The notes: generated by a model from the letters alone, not told the origin. A stretch of 52,803 bases of DNA from Xanthomonas boreopolis (GCA_014654535.1 BNBA01000004.1:1-52803), one strand, 5' to 3'. Shown: positions 17,818-26,250, counted from the first letter of the stretch. Translations and numbers: made by a program.

Positions 17818-17848
17818 AAAAAAGACGCGGGCCACGAAGGCCCGCGTC
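17818..17848 (-). terminator. Rho-independent terminator of the soluble pstS
   Basis: On the minus strand a perfect 10-bp stem GACGCGGGCC/GGCCCGCGTC with a 5-base loop is followed by TTTTTT. It lies 50 bp past the pstS stop and makes the two pstS genes separate transcription units. Confidence 0.9.
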
Positions 17849-17898
17849 GCGGTGGGCGAAGGGGAGGGAGAGGCGCCCCTTCGCCTGCCTTGGCTCGA

Positions 17899-18912
17899 TT
17901 ACTTCTGTACCGACTTGGTCCAGTAGGCCTCGATCTGCTGCACCAGCGAGTCGGGCAGCGGCACGTAGTCGAGCTGCTTGGCCTGGGCGTCGCCGTTGGC
18001 GTAGATCCAGCGGAAGAAATCGGTGGTGTTCTTCAGGTTGGCCGGCTTGGCCTTCTTGCGCACCAGGATGAAGTTGGTGGCGGTGATCGGCCAGGAATTG
18101 GCGCCCGGGGCGTTGGTGATGACCAGGTAGAAGTCCTTGGCGTTGGCCCAGTCGGCGCTGGCGGCCGCGGCGGCGAAGCTCTCGTCGCTCGGCTGCACGA
18201 AGCGGCCGGCGGCGTTCTTCAACTGCGCGTAGCTCAGCTTGTTCTGCAGCGCATAGGCCAGCTCGACGTAGCCGATGCCGCCGCGGATCTGCTTGACGTA
18301 GGCGGCCACGCCTTCGTTGCCCTTGCCGCCGATGCCGGCCGGCCACTGCACGGTGGTGCCTTCGCCGACCTTGGCCTTCCAGTCCGGGCTGACCTTGGAC
18401 AGGTAGTTGGTGTAGTTGAAGCTGGTGCCCGAGCCGTCCGAGCGGTGCACGACGGTGATCTTGAGGTCGGGCAGGGTCAGGCCGGCGTTGAGCGCGGCGA
18501 TCGCCGGGTCGTTCCACTTGGTGATCTTGCCCAGGAAGATGTTGGCCAGGGTCGGGCCATCCAGCTTCAGCGCGCCCGGCTGCAGGCCCGGCACGTTGGC
18601 GACCGGCACCACGCCGCCGATCACCGACGGGAACTGCGCCAGGCCGGAGGCGGCCAGGTCTTCCGGCTTCAGCGGCGCGTCGGAGGAACCGAAATCGACG
18701 GTGCCGGCCTTGATCTGGGCGATGCCGCCGCCCGAGCCGATCGACTGGTAGTTGACCTTGTTGCCGGTGGCGTTCGCGTAGTCGGCCGACCACTTGGACA
18801 TCACCGGGTAGATGAAGGAGGCGCCGGCGCCCGTGATGTCGGCGGCCTGCGACGCGAAGGCGAACGAGGCGGCGACGAGGCCGACCAGCACGCGGTTCTT
18901 GAGGGAATGCAT
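17899..18912 (-). CDS. pstS: Phosphate-binding protein PstS, soluble periplasmic form
   Basis: A 337-residue paralogue of the neighbouring lipoprotein. It has a cleavable signal peptide (ending SQAAD at about 24) and no lipobox, so it should be free in the periplasm. GAGASFIYPVMSKWSADYA, GSGGGIAQIKAGTVDFGSSD and HRSDGSGTSFNYTNYLS mark the phosphate site. The C-terminus ends VQQIEAYWTKSVQK. A strong Pho box and -10 precede it and a terminator follows, so it is made as a monocistronic starvation product, possibly the high-abundance scavenger next to the anchored copy. Confidence 0.95.
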   Translation of the reverse strand: MHSLKNRVLVGLVAASFAFASQAADITGAGASFIYPVMSKWSADYANATGNKVNYQSIGSGGGIAQIKAGTVDFGSSDAPLKPEDLAASGLAQFPSVIGGVVPVANVPGLQPGALKLDGPTLANIFLGKITKWNDPAIAALNAGLTLPDLKITVVHRSDGSGTSFNYTNYLSKVSPDWKAKVGEGTTVQWPAGIGGKGNEGVAAYVKQIRGGIGYVELAYALQNKLSYAQLKNAAGRFVQPSDESFAAAAASADWANAKDFYLVITNAPGANSWPITATNFILVRKKAKPANLKNTTDFFRWIYANGDAQAKQLDYVPLPDSLVQQIEAYWTKSVQK

Positions 18913-18974
18913 TCGAGATTGCTCCTAGGGTGGTGGTCGGCGCGACGGCCGACAGCGCCGGCTATTGCAAGTCG

Positions 18975-19019
18975 ATTAGATGAATCTCTCGCTACGGAAG
19001 GATGACGTTTGGATGACAG
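18975..19019 (-). promoter_or_regulatory. Pho box and -10 of the soluble pstS
   Basis: Leftward: CTGTCAT (19013-19019, exact PhoB consensus), CCAA, ACGTCAT (19002-19008), CCTT, CCGTAGC (18991-18997), then 10 bp to a -10 TCTAAT (18975-18980). No -35 hexamer is evident, as expected for a PhoB-activated promoter. Confidence 0.8.
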
Positions 19020-19045
19020 TGCGCTCCGGCACGCTTGTCTTCGAT

Positions 19046-19085
19046 CGGTCATGGGTGTGACTCAAAACCGTCATGTGTTTGACGG
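19046..19085 (+). promoter_or_regulatory. Probable Pho box array for the divergent porin
   Basis: CGGTCAT (19046-19052) and CCGTCAT (19068-19074) lie exactly two 11-bp steps apart. Weaker heptamers GTGACTC and TTGACGG fill the intermediate and next positions with 4-bp spacers. The array is about 85 bp before the porin start. A -10 is not clear. Confidence 0.55.
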
Positions 19086-19168
19086 AATCTTCACAAAACG
19101 TTTGGCCGCCATTCGCGTGACGGTGCGGGCGTTACCTGAAGCCAAAACCACCCATGGAGAAATCCCAG

Positions 19169-20413
19169 ATGCGTTCCCATTTGCTCGCCACGGCGATCAT
19201 CGCCAGCCTTGGCCTGGTGTCCACCGACGCCTTCGCCGCCAAGGCGACCACCCCGGCGGCGACTGCTGCACAGCTCGAGCAGTTGCAGGCCCAGATCGCG
19301 GCCCTGCAGGCCCAGGTGCAGGCGTTGCAGGAGCAGACCCAGTCGCTGCAGACCCAGTCCGACGCGCAGTCCGAAGTGAACGTGGTGCAGGCCAAGGCGG
19401 CCGAGGACGCGCAGGCCGCCAGCAGCAAGGTCGACAAGCTCGCCAAGCTGGTCAACGACACCAAGATCGGTGGCCGCATCTTCTTCGACGCGACCAGCAT
19501 CGACCAGAAGAACAACGGCACCAAGACCGCCAACAGCGGCACCGGTTTCGACGTCACCCGCTTCTACCTGACCTTCGACCACACCTTCAACGAGGTCTGG
19601 TCGGCCAACCTGACCACCGACGCGCAGTACCTGTCGTTCGGTTCGGGCGCGGGCGCCAACCAGCCCAACAGCGTCGAGGTCTTCATCAAGAAGGCCTACG
19701 TGCAGGCCAAGTTCAGCGATGCGCTGTTCCTGCGCGCCGGCGCGGCCGACACGCCGTGGATCCCGTTCGTCGAGAAGTACTACGGCTACCGCTACGTGCA
19801 GAACACCCTGGTCGACCGCCTGTCGTACGGCACCTCGGCGGACTGGGGCATCCATGCCGGCGGCGACGCCAACGGCTTCAACTACGCCGCCTCGATCAGC
19901 AACGGCCGCGGCTACCGCAACCCGAGCCGCAGCAAGGGCGTCGATTTCGAGGCGCGCGTGGGCTACGCCCCGACCCAGAACACCGTCATCGCCGTGGGCG
20001 GCTACTCCGGCAAGCGCGGCCTGGAGACCGAACTGGTCGATCCGCCGCACACCGCCGAGCGCATCAACGCTATGGCGGCCTACGCCTCGTCGAAGTTCCG
20101 CTTCGGCGGCGAGTGGTTCCAGGCCAAGAACTGGGCCGTCACCAACGTCGCCGACGACAAGGCGCAGGGCTGGTCGCTGTGGGCCAACGTGGCGCTGACC
20201 GACGGCGGCATCAACGCGTTCGGCCGCTACGACAAGGTCGACACCAGCAAGCAGGTGAACCCGGATTACCAGAACACCTACTACCACCTCGGTGTCGAGT
20301 TCCCGATCACCAAGGGCATCAAGCTGGCCACCGTGTACAAGCACACCAAGGCCGACACCGCCAACGAGCTGAAGACCAACGAGTTCGGCGTGTTCGGCGA
20401 CGTGCAGTTCTGA
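19169..20413 (+). CDS. OprO/OprP-like porin with N-terminal coiled coil, probable Pho-regulon member
   Basis: A 414-residue outer-membrane porin. The start at MRSHLLATAI is preferred over an ATG five codons earlier because GGAGA lies eight bases before it. Signal peptide ends DAFA; then a Gln-rich coiled coil (about 30-80, repeating LQAQ units), the form that makes a trimeric stalk, then a beta-barrel from KIGGRIFFDATS to a terminal Phe (GDVQF), the BAM recognition end. It resembles phosphate-selective porins of the OprO/OprP group. Its placement opposite pstS, with Pho-like heptamers between, supports a role in phosphate or polyphosphate entry. Substrate remains inferred. Confidence 0.82.
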   Translation: MRSHLLATAIIASLGLVSTDAFAAKATTPAATAAQLEQLQAQIAALQAQVQALQEQTQSLQTQSDAQSEVNVVQAKAAEDAQAASSKVDKLAKLVNDTKIGGRIFFDATSIDQKNNGTKTANSGTGFDVTRFYLTFDHTFNEVWSANLTTDAQYLSFGSGAGANQPNSVEVFIKKAYVQAKFSDALFLRAGAADTPWIPFVEKYYGYRYVQNTLVDRLSYGTSADWGIHAGGDANGFNYAASISNGRGYRNPSRSKGVDFEARVGYAPTQNTVIAVGGYSGKRGLETELVDPPHTAERINAMAAYASSKFRFGGEWFQAKNWAVTNVADDKAQGWSLWANVALTDGGINAFGRYDKVDTSKQVNPDYQNTYYHLGVEFPITKGIKLATVYKHTKADTANELKTNEFGVFGDVQF

Positions 20414-20436
20414 TCCGGCTCGCCTATGCGATCGCG

Positions 20437-20466
20437 ACGGCGGCAGGGTGACCTGCCGCCGTTTTT
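20437..20466 (+). terminator. Rho-independent terminator of the porin
   Basis: ACGGCGGCAGG (20437-20447) pairs with CCTGCCGCCGT around GTGA, followed by a run of T. It lies 24 bp past the porin stop. The following 270 bp to the next start show no gene, repeat or convincing promoter. Confidence 0.9.
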
Positions 20467-20737
20467 CGTTGCGCACTGCGTCGCGTGCGAACGCGACGAA
20501 GATCACGCGCGCTGTCGCGCGCCGCATCGCCTGCGCGCGGATGCCCGCCGCGGTGCGTCCGTAGCCTTGCCGCAACCGCCGGCACGGTCGCGGCGTGACA
20601 TCGGTCGCGCGCGGGGTGAAGGCATATTTCACGCAGATGTCTGCCGGCTGATCGAGCCGCGCATTCGCCATGAAATCCGCGTTTTTGTGCTCTGCAGCAC
20701 TTGGCCCGCCGCGCGCGTCTCGCGTAGCTTCCGGGGC

Positions 20738-21034
20738 ATGTTGCCGCGCGTGTTCCATTGTCTTCTCGTCTTCATGCTGGTCATGGCCCTGGTGCCTGCG
20801 ACGACGTTCGCGGGCGAGTGCCAGGGCGTGCTGGCCGAGCCGGATTCGCCGGCGAGCCACGACCAGGCCTGCGCGCCCGAGGACCCGGAGCCGGCGGCCG
20901 ACGAGGCGATGCTGCCGCGCGCTCCGTTCCAGTCGCATCGCCCGCACGCGACGCTGTCCGGAACCCGCCTGCTGGAACCGCCGGGCAGCGCCTGGCCCGA
21001 GCCGCTGCACCGGCCTCCGATCGGCGCCCGCTGA
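20738..21034 (+). CDS. Small exported protein of unknown function
   Basis: A 98-residue reading frame starting MLPRVFHCLLVFMLVMALVP, a good signal peptide cleaved near TTFAG, leaving about 70 residues with two cysteines (GECQG, DQACAPED) and many Pro, Glu and His. The frame is open far upstream but only this ATG gives a signal peptide; CCGGGG is a weak ribosome site. It precedes the carbonic anhydrase by 90 bp. I do not recognise a family; the shape is like short exported proteins found beside metal-resistance genes. It could also be a chance frame. Confidence 0.45.
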   Translation: MLPRVFHCLLVFMLVMALVPATTFAGECQGVLAEPDSPASHDQACAPEDPEPAADEAMLPRAPFQSHRPHATLSGTRLLEPPGSAWPEPLHRPPIGAR

Positions 21035-21124
21035 CGCGCCGTCCTCCCGCGACACCGCCCTTGTTCCCGCCTTCCGCGGCCCGCGCCGCGGACACGGCCC
21101 CTGCATGCCTGGAGCATTCCCCCA

Positions 21125-21817
21125 ATGGAAAGCATGATCGAAGGTTTCCGCCATTTCCGTCAGCACGTCTATCCCGGCCAGCGCGACCTGTTCCGCCAGC
21201 TGGCCGCCGGCCAGAAGCCGCACACCCTGTTCATCACGCGCGCCGATTCGCGGGTGATGCCGGAACTGATGTTCTCCGCCCGGCCGGGCGAACTGTTCGT
21301 CTACCGCAACATCGGCAACGTGGTGCCGCCGTACTCGCAACACGTCAGCGGCGTGGTCGCGGCGATCGAGTACGCGGTCGCCGTGCTCGGGGTCCGCCAC
21401 GTGGTGGTCTGCGGCCATTCCGACTGCGGCGCGATGAAGGCCGTGCTCAAGCCGGAATCGCTGCAAGGCGTGCCCTCGGTGGCGGCGTGGCTCAAGCACA
21501 CCGACAGCGCCCGCCACGTGGCCGTCCACCACGGCCATGCGCCGGACAGCGAGCAGGCGCTGGCCTGCCTGACCGAAGAGAACGTGGTGGCCCAGCTGGA
21601 CCATCTGCGCACGCAGCCGGTGGTGGCGTCGCGGCTGGCCGCCGGCACGCTGCGCATCCATGGCTGGATCTACGACATCGCCCATGGCGAGATCCGCGCC
21701 TTCGACGCGCGCAGCGGCCGCTTCGTGCCGCTGCTGATCGAAGACGGCCGCACGCCGGAGGCCACGCCGCCGCCGCGGCTGGCCCTGGAAGCCGCGCTCG
21801 AAGCGGAAACGGCATGA
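21125..21817 (+). CDS. Beta-class carbonic anhydrase with altered zinc ligand
   Basis: A 230-residue beta-carbonic anhydrase, the family that interconverts CO2 and bicarbonate in the cytoplasm. The fold signatures are clear: HTLFITRADSRVMPELMF, FVYRNIGNVVPPYS, VSGVVAAIEYAVAVLGV and VVVCGHSDCGAMKAVL. The family's zinc is held by Cys-x-Asp-x-Arg, His and Cys. His98 and Cys101 are present, as are Asp41 and Arg43, but residue 39 is Arg (codon CGC) where Cys is expected (TGC would need one T-to-C change). Activity is therefore in doubt. The stop overlaps the next gene's ATG (ATGA), coupling it to a SulP carrier. Confidence 0.88.
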   Translation: MESMIEGFRHFRQHVYPGQRDLFRQLAAGQKPHTLFITRADSRVMPELMFSARPGELFVYRNIGNVVPPYSQHVSGVVAAIEYAVAVLGVRHVVVCGHSDCGAMKAVLKPESLQGVPSVAAWLKHTDSARHVAVHHGHAPDSEQALACLTEENVVAQLDHLRTQPVVASRLAAGTLRIHGWIYDIAHGEIRAFDARSGRFVPLLIEDGRTPEATPPPRLALEAALEAETA

Positions 21818-23373
21818 GAAGCGCAGCCATGCGATCCCTGTCGATTCGCGACTACTTCCGGCAGCGCCTGTTCGGGCGCGACCTGCTGGCCTCGATGGTG
21901 GTGTTCCTGGTGGCGCTGCCGCTGTGCATGGGCATCGCCATCGCCTCGGGGGTGCCGCCGGCGGCCGGGTTGATCACCGGCATCGTCGGCGGCCTGGTGG
22001 TGGGCGTGCTGGCCGGGTCGCCGCTGCAGGTCAGCGGCCCCGCCGCGGGCATGGCCGTGCTGGTGTTCGAGCTGGTGCGCCAGCACGGCATCGCCGCCCT
22101 GGGCCCGGTGGTGCTGCTGGCCGGCGTCATCCAGCTGCTGGCCGGGCTGTGCCGGGCCGGCGTGTGGTTCCGCATGACCTCGCCGGCGGTGGTGGCCGGC
22201 ATGCTGTCGGGCATCGGCATCCTCATCATCGCCTCGCAGGCGCACGTGCTGATGGATGCGGCCCCCAAGGCGCGTGGCCTGGAGAACTTTGCCGCGTTGC
22301 CGGACGTGCTCTGGCGCGCGCTCGACCAGGGCGTCGGGCGTACCGCGCTGCTGGTCGGCCTGGGCACGATCGCGATCATGCTGGCCTGGGACAAGCTCAG
22401 GCCGGCGCGGCTGCGCTTCGTGCCGGGCGCGCTGCTTGCGGTGGTGGGCATCACCGCGCTGGCGCAGTGGCAGGGGCTCGCGGTCGCGCGCGTCGACGTG
22501 CCGGGCAACCTGCTCGAGGCCATCCGCGTGCCGGGCTGGGCCGACCTGGCCGGCCTGCTCGACACCACCTTGCTGGTGTCGGCGATCACCTTCGCCTTCA
22601 TCGCCAGCGCCGAGACGCTGCTTTCGGCGGCGGCCGTGGACCGCATGCACACGGGAGCGCGCACGCAGTACGACCGCGAACTGGCGGCGCAAGGCGTCGG
22701 CAACATGGTCTGCGGCGCGCTCGGCGCGTTGCCGATGACCGGCGTGATCGTGCGCAGCGCGGCCAACGTGCAGGCCGGGGCGGCGACGCGGATGTCCACC
22801 ATCCTGCATGCGGGCTGGCTGCTGGTGTTCGCGATGCTGCTGCCGTGGCTGCTGCGGATGGCGCCGGTGGCGTGCCTGGCCGGCATCCTGGTCTACACCG
22901 GCGTCAAGATGGTCAACCTGCGCCAGGTGAGGACGCTCGCCGCCTACGGCCGCGGCACGGCGGCGATCTACCTGGCGACCATGCTGACGATCGTGGCCAC
23001 CGACCTGCTGACCGGGGTGATCGTCGGCTTCGCGCTGTCGCTGCTGCGCCTGTCGCTGCATTCCTCGCGGCTGAAGGTGAACGTCCATGAGCCGGAGGGC
23101 GAGGGCAACCGGCTCGTGCTGGCGCTGGACGGCTCGGCCACCTTCCTGCGCGTGCCGGAGATGGCGCGCACGCTGGAGCAGGTGCCACCCGGGCGCGAAC
23201 TGCACCTGGACGTGAGCCGGTTGCGCCATGTCGACCACGCCTGCCTGGAACTGCTGCGCGACTTCGCCCGCAACGCGGCCGCGCGCGGCAACACGCTGGT
23301 GGTCGACTGGCAGGCGCTGGAGACGCGTACCGAAGGGCGCGGACCGGCGCGCGTGGGGCTCAATCCGGCGTGA
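21814..23373 (+). CDS. SulP-family anion transporter with STAS domain, probable bicarbonate carrier
   Basis: A 519-residue SLC26/SulP protein with 10-14 membrane segments (RDLLASMVVFLVALPLCMGIA and GPAAGMAVLVFELV are the SulP N-terminal signatures; TFAFIASAETLLSAAAVDRM lies in the core). A C-terminal STAS domain runs from about 420 (LVLALDGSATFLRVPEM, LHLDVSRLRHVDHACLELL). Coupled by ATGA overlap to a beta-carbonic anhydrase; such pairs are read as bicarbonate uptake or CO2/HCO3- exchange (BicA-like) rather than sulfate uptake. Start is taken at the overlap; a second ATG lies five codons later. Confidence 0.88.
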   Translation: MRSAAMRSLSIRDYFRQRLFGRDLLASMVVFLVALPLCMGIAIASGVPPAAGLITGIVGGLVVGVLAGSPLQVSGPAAGMAVLVFELVRQHGIAALGPVVLLAGVIQLLAGLCRAGVWFRMTSPAVVAGMLSGIGILIIASQAHVLMDAAPKARGLENFAALPDVLWRALDQGVGRTALLVGLGTIAIMLAWDKLRPARLRFVPGALLAVVGITALAQWQGLAVARVDVPGNLLEAIRVPGWADLAGLLDTTLLVSAITFAFIASAETLLSAAAVDRMHTGARTQYDRELAAQGVGNMVCGALGALPMTGVIVRSAANVQAGAATRMSTILHAGWLLVFAMLLPWLLRMAPVACLAGILVYTGVKMVNLRQVRTLAAYGRGTAAIYLATMLTIVATDLLTGVIVGFALSLLRLSLHSSRLKVNVHEPEGEGNRLVLALDGSATFLRVPEMARTLEQVPPGRELHLDVSRLRHVDHACLELLRDFARNAAARGNTLVVDWQALETRTEGRGPARVGLNPA

Positions 23374-23415
23374 CCGGTGCGGGACCGCGTGGGCGCCGCG
23401 TCGAAGATGCGGCGC

Positions 23416-24144
23416 CTACGCGGCCTGCGTCTTGTCCTTGTACTTGCACAGGTCGCGGATCACGCACTGCGGGCAGTCCGGCTTGCGCGCCTTGCATACG
23501 TAGCGGCCATGCAGGATCAGCCAGTGGTGCGCGTCCTGCAGGAACTCGGCCGGCACGCGCTTGAGCAGGGCATCCTCGACCGCGCGCACGTCCTTGCCCG
23601 GCGCCAGCCCGGTGCGGTTGGAAACCCGGAAGATGTGCGTGTCCACCGCCATCGTCGGTTCGCCGAAGGCGGTGTTGAGCACCACGTTGGCGGTCTTGCG
23701 GCCGACGCCCGGCAGCGCTTCCAGCGCGGCGCGTTCGCGCGGGACCTCGCCGCCGTACCGTTCCACCAGGATGCGGCAGGTGGCGATCACGTTCTTGGCC
23801 TTGGCGTTGAACAGGCCGATGGTGGAGATGTAGCGCTTCAGTCCGTCCTCGCCGAGATCGAGGATCGCCTGCGGCGTGTTGGCGACCGGGTACAGCTTGC
23901 GGGTGGCCTTGTTGACGCCGACGTCGGTCGCCTGCGCCGACAGGATCACCGCCACGAGCAGTTCGAACGGCGTGGAGTATTCGAGTTCGGTGGTCGGATG
24001 CGGGTTGAGTTCGCGCAGGCGCGAGAACATCTCCACGATCTCGGCCCGGGTCATGGTGCCGCCGCGGCGCGTGGCCGGCTTTTTGGCGGCGCTCGCGCCG
24101 GCGGACGCCGCGCCCTTGCGCCGGACTTCTTTCTTCGTGCTCAT
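23416..24144 (-). CDS. nth: Endonuclease III
   Basis: A 242-residue DNA glycosylase/AP lyase removing oxidised pyrimidines in base-excision repair. Helix-hairpin-helix LEALPGVGRKTANVVLN (catalytic Lys), catalytic Asp in AVDTHIFRVSNR, and a [4Fe-4S] motif Cys-x6-Cys-x2-Cys-x5-Cys (CKARKPDCPQCVIRDLC). An N-terminal Lys/Arg/Ala tail of about 30 residues precedes MTRAEIVEMF, which could be an alternative start, but the longer start overlaps the upstream stop (ATGA). Confidence 0.95.
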   Translation of the reverse strand: MSTKKEVRRKGAASAGASAAKKPATRRGGTMTRAEIVEMFSRLRELNPHPTTELEYSTPFELLVAVILSAQATDVGVNKATRKLYPVANTPQAILDLGEDGLKRYISTIGLFNAKAKNVIATCRILVERYGGEVPRERAALEALPGVGRKTANVVLNTAFGEPTMAVDTHIFRVSNRTGLAPGKDVRAVEDALLKRVPAEFLQDAHHWLILHGRYVCKARKPDCPQCVIRDLCKYKDKTQAA

Positions 24145-24494
24145 GATTGTCCTTTCGCGGCCGCCTTGGCCTTGGCGCGTGCCAGGATCGCCGCCGCCAG
24201 CGGCGGCAGCGCCGGCGCGGCGGGCCGGTCGGGCGCGGGAGGCGGCGCGCGGCGCGCCTCGCGTTCGGCTGCGCGGCGTGCCAGGCGCGCGGTGCGCGCG
24301 CGATGGCGTTCGCGCGCGGCCCAGGCCGTGCGCAAGCGCGCCTGCGCCTGCAGCAGCCGCTGCGGCAGGTCGGGATGGGCCGGGTCGAGCGCGTCGTCGC
24401 CGGGCGAGGGCGCATAGTCCATCAGCCCGAGTTCGATCGCCCGGTCCGGATCGTCGGCGAGCAGGCAGTGCAGCAGTCGCAAGGGCAGCGGCAT
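24141..24494 (-). CDS. Small conserved protein upstream of nth, unknown function
   Basis: A 117-residue protein beginning MPLPLRLLHCLLADDPDRAI. The start has GGAG about eight bases upstream. The N-terminal half is compact (VDYAPSPGDDALDPAHPDLP-like region); the C-terminal half is an Arg/Ala-rich helix (QARLRTAWAARERHRARTAR) ending in ARAKAKAAAKGQS, suggesting nucleic-acid contact. Its TGA overlaps the nth ATG, so it is translationally coupled to DNA repair. I recall similar genes in this place in xanthomonads but no function. Confidence 0.7.
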   Translation of the reverse strand: MPLPLRLLHCLLADDPDRAIELGLMDYAPSPGDDALDPAHPDLPQRLLQAQARLRTAWAARERHRARTARLARRAAEREARRAPPPAPDRPAAPALPPLAAAILARAKAKAAAKGQS

Positions 24495-24544
24495 CGCCGC
24501 TCCGGTGGCGTCGGGCTTCCGGTGCATCGATATCGTCGGCGGGA

Positions 24545-25327
24545 TCAGCGGTTGGCGAAGCGGGGCTTGCGGCGCTCCAGGAAGGCGCGGGTGCCTTCGC
24601 GCATGTCCTCGGTGGCGAACATCAGCGCGAACTGCGCGGTCTCGAACTGCAGGCCTTCCTCCATCGCGCATTCGCCGCCGAGCACCACCGCGTCGAGGAT
24701 GCCGCGCAGCGCGATCGGCGCGGCGTCGGCCAGTTTCCCGGCCAGCTGCAGCGCCTGCTCCTGCAACTGGCCGGCCGGCACCACCCGGTTCACCAGGCCC
24801 AGCTGCAGCGCGCGCGCGGCGTCGATCGGTTCGCCGAGCAGGCACAGTTCCAGGGCCGCGGCGCGGCCGGTGAGGCGCAGCAGGCGCTGGGTGCCGCCGA
24901 AGCCGGGGATCAAGCCCAGGTTGATCTCCGGCTGGCCGACGCGGGCGCTGTCGGCGGCCAGGCGAAGATGGCAGGCCATCGCCAGTTCCAGCCCGCCGCC
25001 GAGCGCGAAGCCGTTGATCGCGGCGATCACCGGCTTGGGCATGCGTTCGATCCGCCGCATCAGCTGCTGGCCGAGCAGCGAGAAGTCGCGGCCCTGGACC
25101 GCGGGGAGGTCGGCCATCTCGGCGATGTCCGCCCCGGCCACGAAGGCCTTGGCGCCGGCGCCGGTCAGCACCACCGCGCGCACGCCGTCGGCGGCCGCGG
25201 CCTCCGCGAAGGCCTGGTCCAGCGCCTGCAGGGTCTGCCGGTTCAATGCATTCAGCTTGTCGGGCCGGTTGACGGTGAGGGTGCGGACGGCCTGCCGGTC
25301 TTCGACCAGGACCACGTTGTCTGACAT
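24545..25327 (-). CDS. Enoyl-CoA hydratase/isomerase family protein
   Basis: A 260-residue crotonase. Oxyanion-hole segments KAFVAGADIAEM and INGFALGGGLELAMACHLRLA are present, as are the two glutamate-bearing stretches (ELAMACH, and GQPEINLGLIPGFGG), giving the acid/base pair of hydratases. It adds water to 2-enoyl-CoA in fatty-acid or amino-acid breakdown. It stands 50 bp upstream of the small gene and nth on the same strand, a link without obvious metabolic sense. Confidence 0.9.
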   Translation of the reverse strand: MSDNVVLVEDRQAVRTLTVNRPDKLNALNRQTLQALDQAFAEAAAADGVRAVVLTGAGAKAFVAGADIAEMADLPAVQGRDFSLLGQQLMRRIERMPKPVIAAINGFALGGGLELAMACHLRLAADSARVGQPEINLGLIPGFGGTQRLLRLTGRAAALELCLLGEPIDAARALQLGLVNRVVPAGQLQEQALQLAGKLADAAPIALRGILDAVVLGGECAMEEGLQFETAQFALMFATEDMREGTRAFLERRKPRFANR

Positions 25328-25494
25328 CGCAGAACCTTTCGTGAAGTGAAGAAAATGTGAGCACGGAACTTCCGCAACCCGCGGCCGGTCATAGCCGGGG
25401 TCGTCAGTGGCAGTCCGCCATAGCGGCGGCTATCCTAACGCGTCCATCTCAGGCGGCAGCCCCGTCCTGTGCCACCACCCTGGAGAATTGTTTG

Positions 25495-26196
25495 ATGAAG
25501 TTGCGTTCTATCGCGGTCGCCGTGGCGGCCCTGGCCCTGACGGGCAATGCACTGGCCCAGGACACCACGTCCGAGAAGGGCAAGCTCAGCTATTACTTCG
25601 GCTACGACTACGGCAACAACCTGGCCGAGCTGACCGGCCGCGGCGAGCAGCTGGACATCAACTCGGTGGTGAAGGGCCTGCAGGACGCCTACGCCAAGAA
25701 GCAGCCGGCGATCACCGCCGAGCAGCTCAAGCCGGCGGTCGAGGCGTTCCAGAAGCGCGAGCAGGCCCGCGCCCAGCAGGCCAAGGCCGAGTACGACAAG
25801 GCCGCCGCCGAGAACAAGACCAAGAGCGACCAGTTCATGACCCAGTACAAGTCGCAGGCCGGCGTGAAGACGCTGCCGAGCGGCGTGGCCTACAAGGTCC
25901 TGGAGAACGGCACCGGCGCCAAGCCGACCCAGGCCAGCACCGTGCAGCTGGAAGTGGCCGGTCCGTTCCCGTACGGCCAGCGCCCGCAGCAGGCCCGCCC
26001 GGCGCAGCAGATCCCGTCGATCAAGGTCAGCGAGGTCGAGATGCAGGCCATGCGCGACACCCTGCTGCAGATGCCGGCCGGCTCGAAGTGGGAAGTGACC
26101 CTGCCGCCGGACAAGGCCTACGGTGCCGACCCGCGCACCCCGTTCCCGCCGAACGTGGCCGTGCAGTTCGAGATCAAGCTCGTCAGCGTCAAGTAA
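25495..26196 (+). CDS. Exported FKBP-type peptidyl-prolyl isomerase-like protein, degenerate C-terminal domain
   Basis: A 233-residue periplasmic protein: signal peptide ending NALA (about 21), then an FKBP_N dimerisation domain of helices (KLSYYFGYDYGNNLAE to QFMTQYKSQAGVKTLPSG). The C-terminal domain starts YKVLENGTGAKPT and ends AGSKWEVTLPPDKAYGADPR and FPPNVAVQFEIKLVSVK as in FkpA/Mip. The middle, where active FKBPs have Y-x-G-x-L-x-D-G-x-x-FDSS, is replaced by a Pro/Gln-rich stretch (PYGQRPQQARPAQQ). It may be a chaperone without isomerase activity. GGAGA precedes the ATG. A terminator follows. Confidence 0.85.
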   Translation: MKLRSIAVAVAALALTGNALAQDTTSEKGKLSYYFGYDYGNNLAELTGRGEQLDINSVVKGLQDAYAKKQPAITAEQLKPAVEAFQKREQARAQQAKAEYDKAAAENKTKSDQFMTQYKSQAGVKTLPSGVAYKVLENGTGAKPTQASTVQLEVAGPFPYGQRPQQARPAQQIPSIKVSEVEMQAMRDTLLQMPAGSKWEVTLPPDKAYGADPRTPFPPNVAVQFEIKLVSVK

Positions 26197-26214
26197 GCGA
26201 GCCTTGCGGAACGA

Positions 26215-26250
26215 CGATCGCGCCGGCCCACGTGGCCGGCGCGATCGTTT
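26215..26250 (+). terminator. Terminator of the FKBP-like gene
   Basis: CGATCGCGCCGGCC (26215-26228) pairs perfectly with 26234-26247 around CACGT, followed by TTT, 18 bp past the stop. Confidence 0.8.

Noticed and set aside
20426-20737. Longer upstream start (202 residues) for the small exported protein
   Set aside because: It begins inside the porin terminator and would bury the signal peptide in the middle of the protein.
19091-21685. An 864-codon minus-strand frame opposite the porin and carbonic anhydrase
   Set aside because: Antisense to recognisable genes, crosses a terminator, no domain visible.
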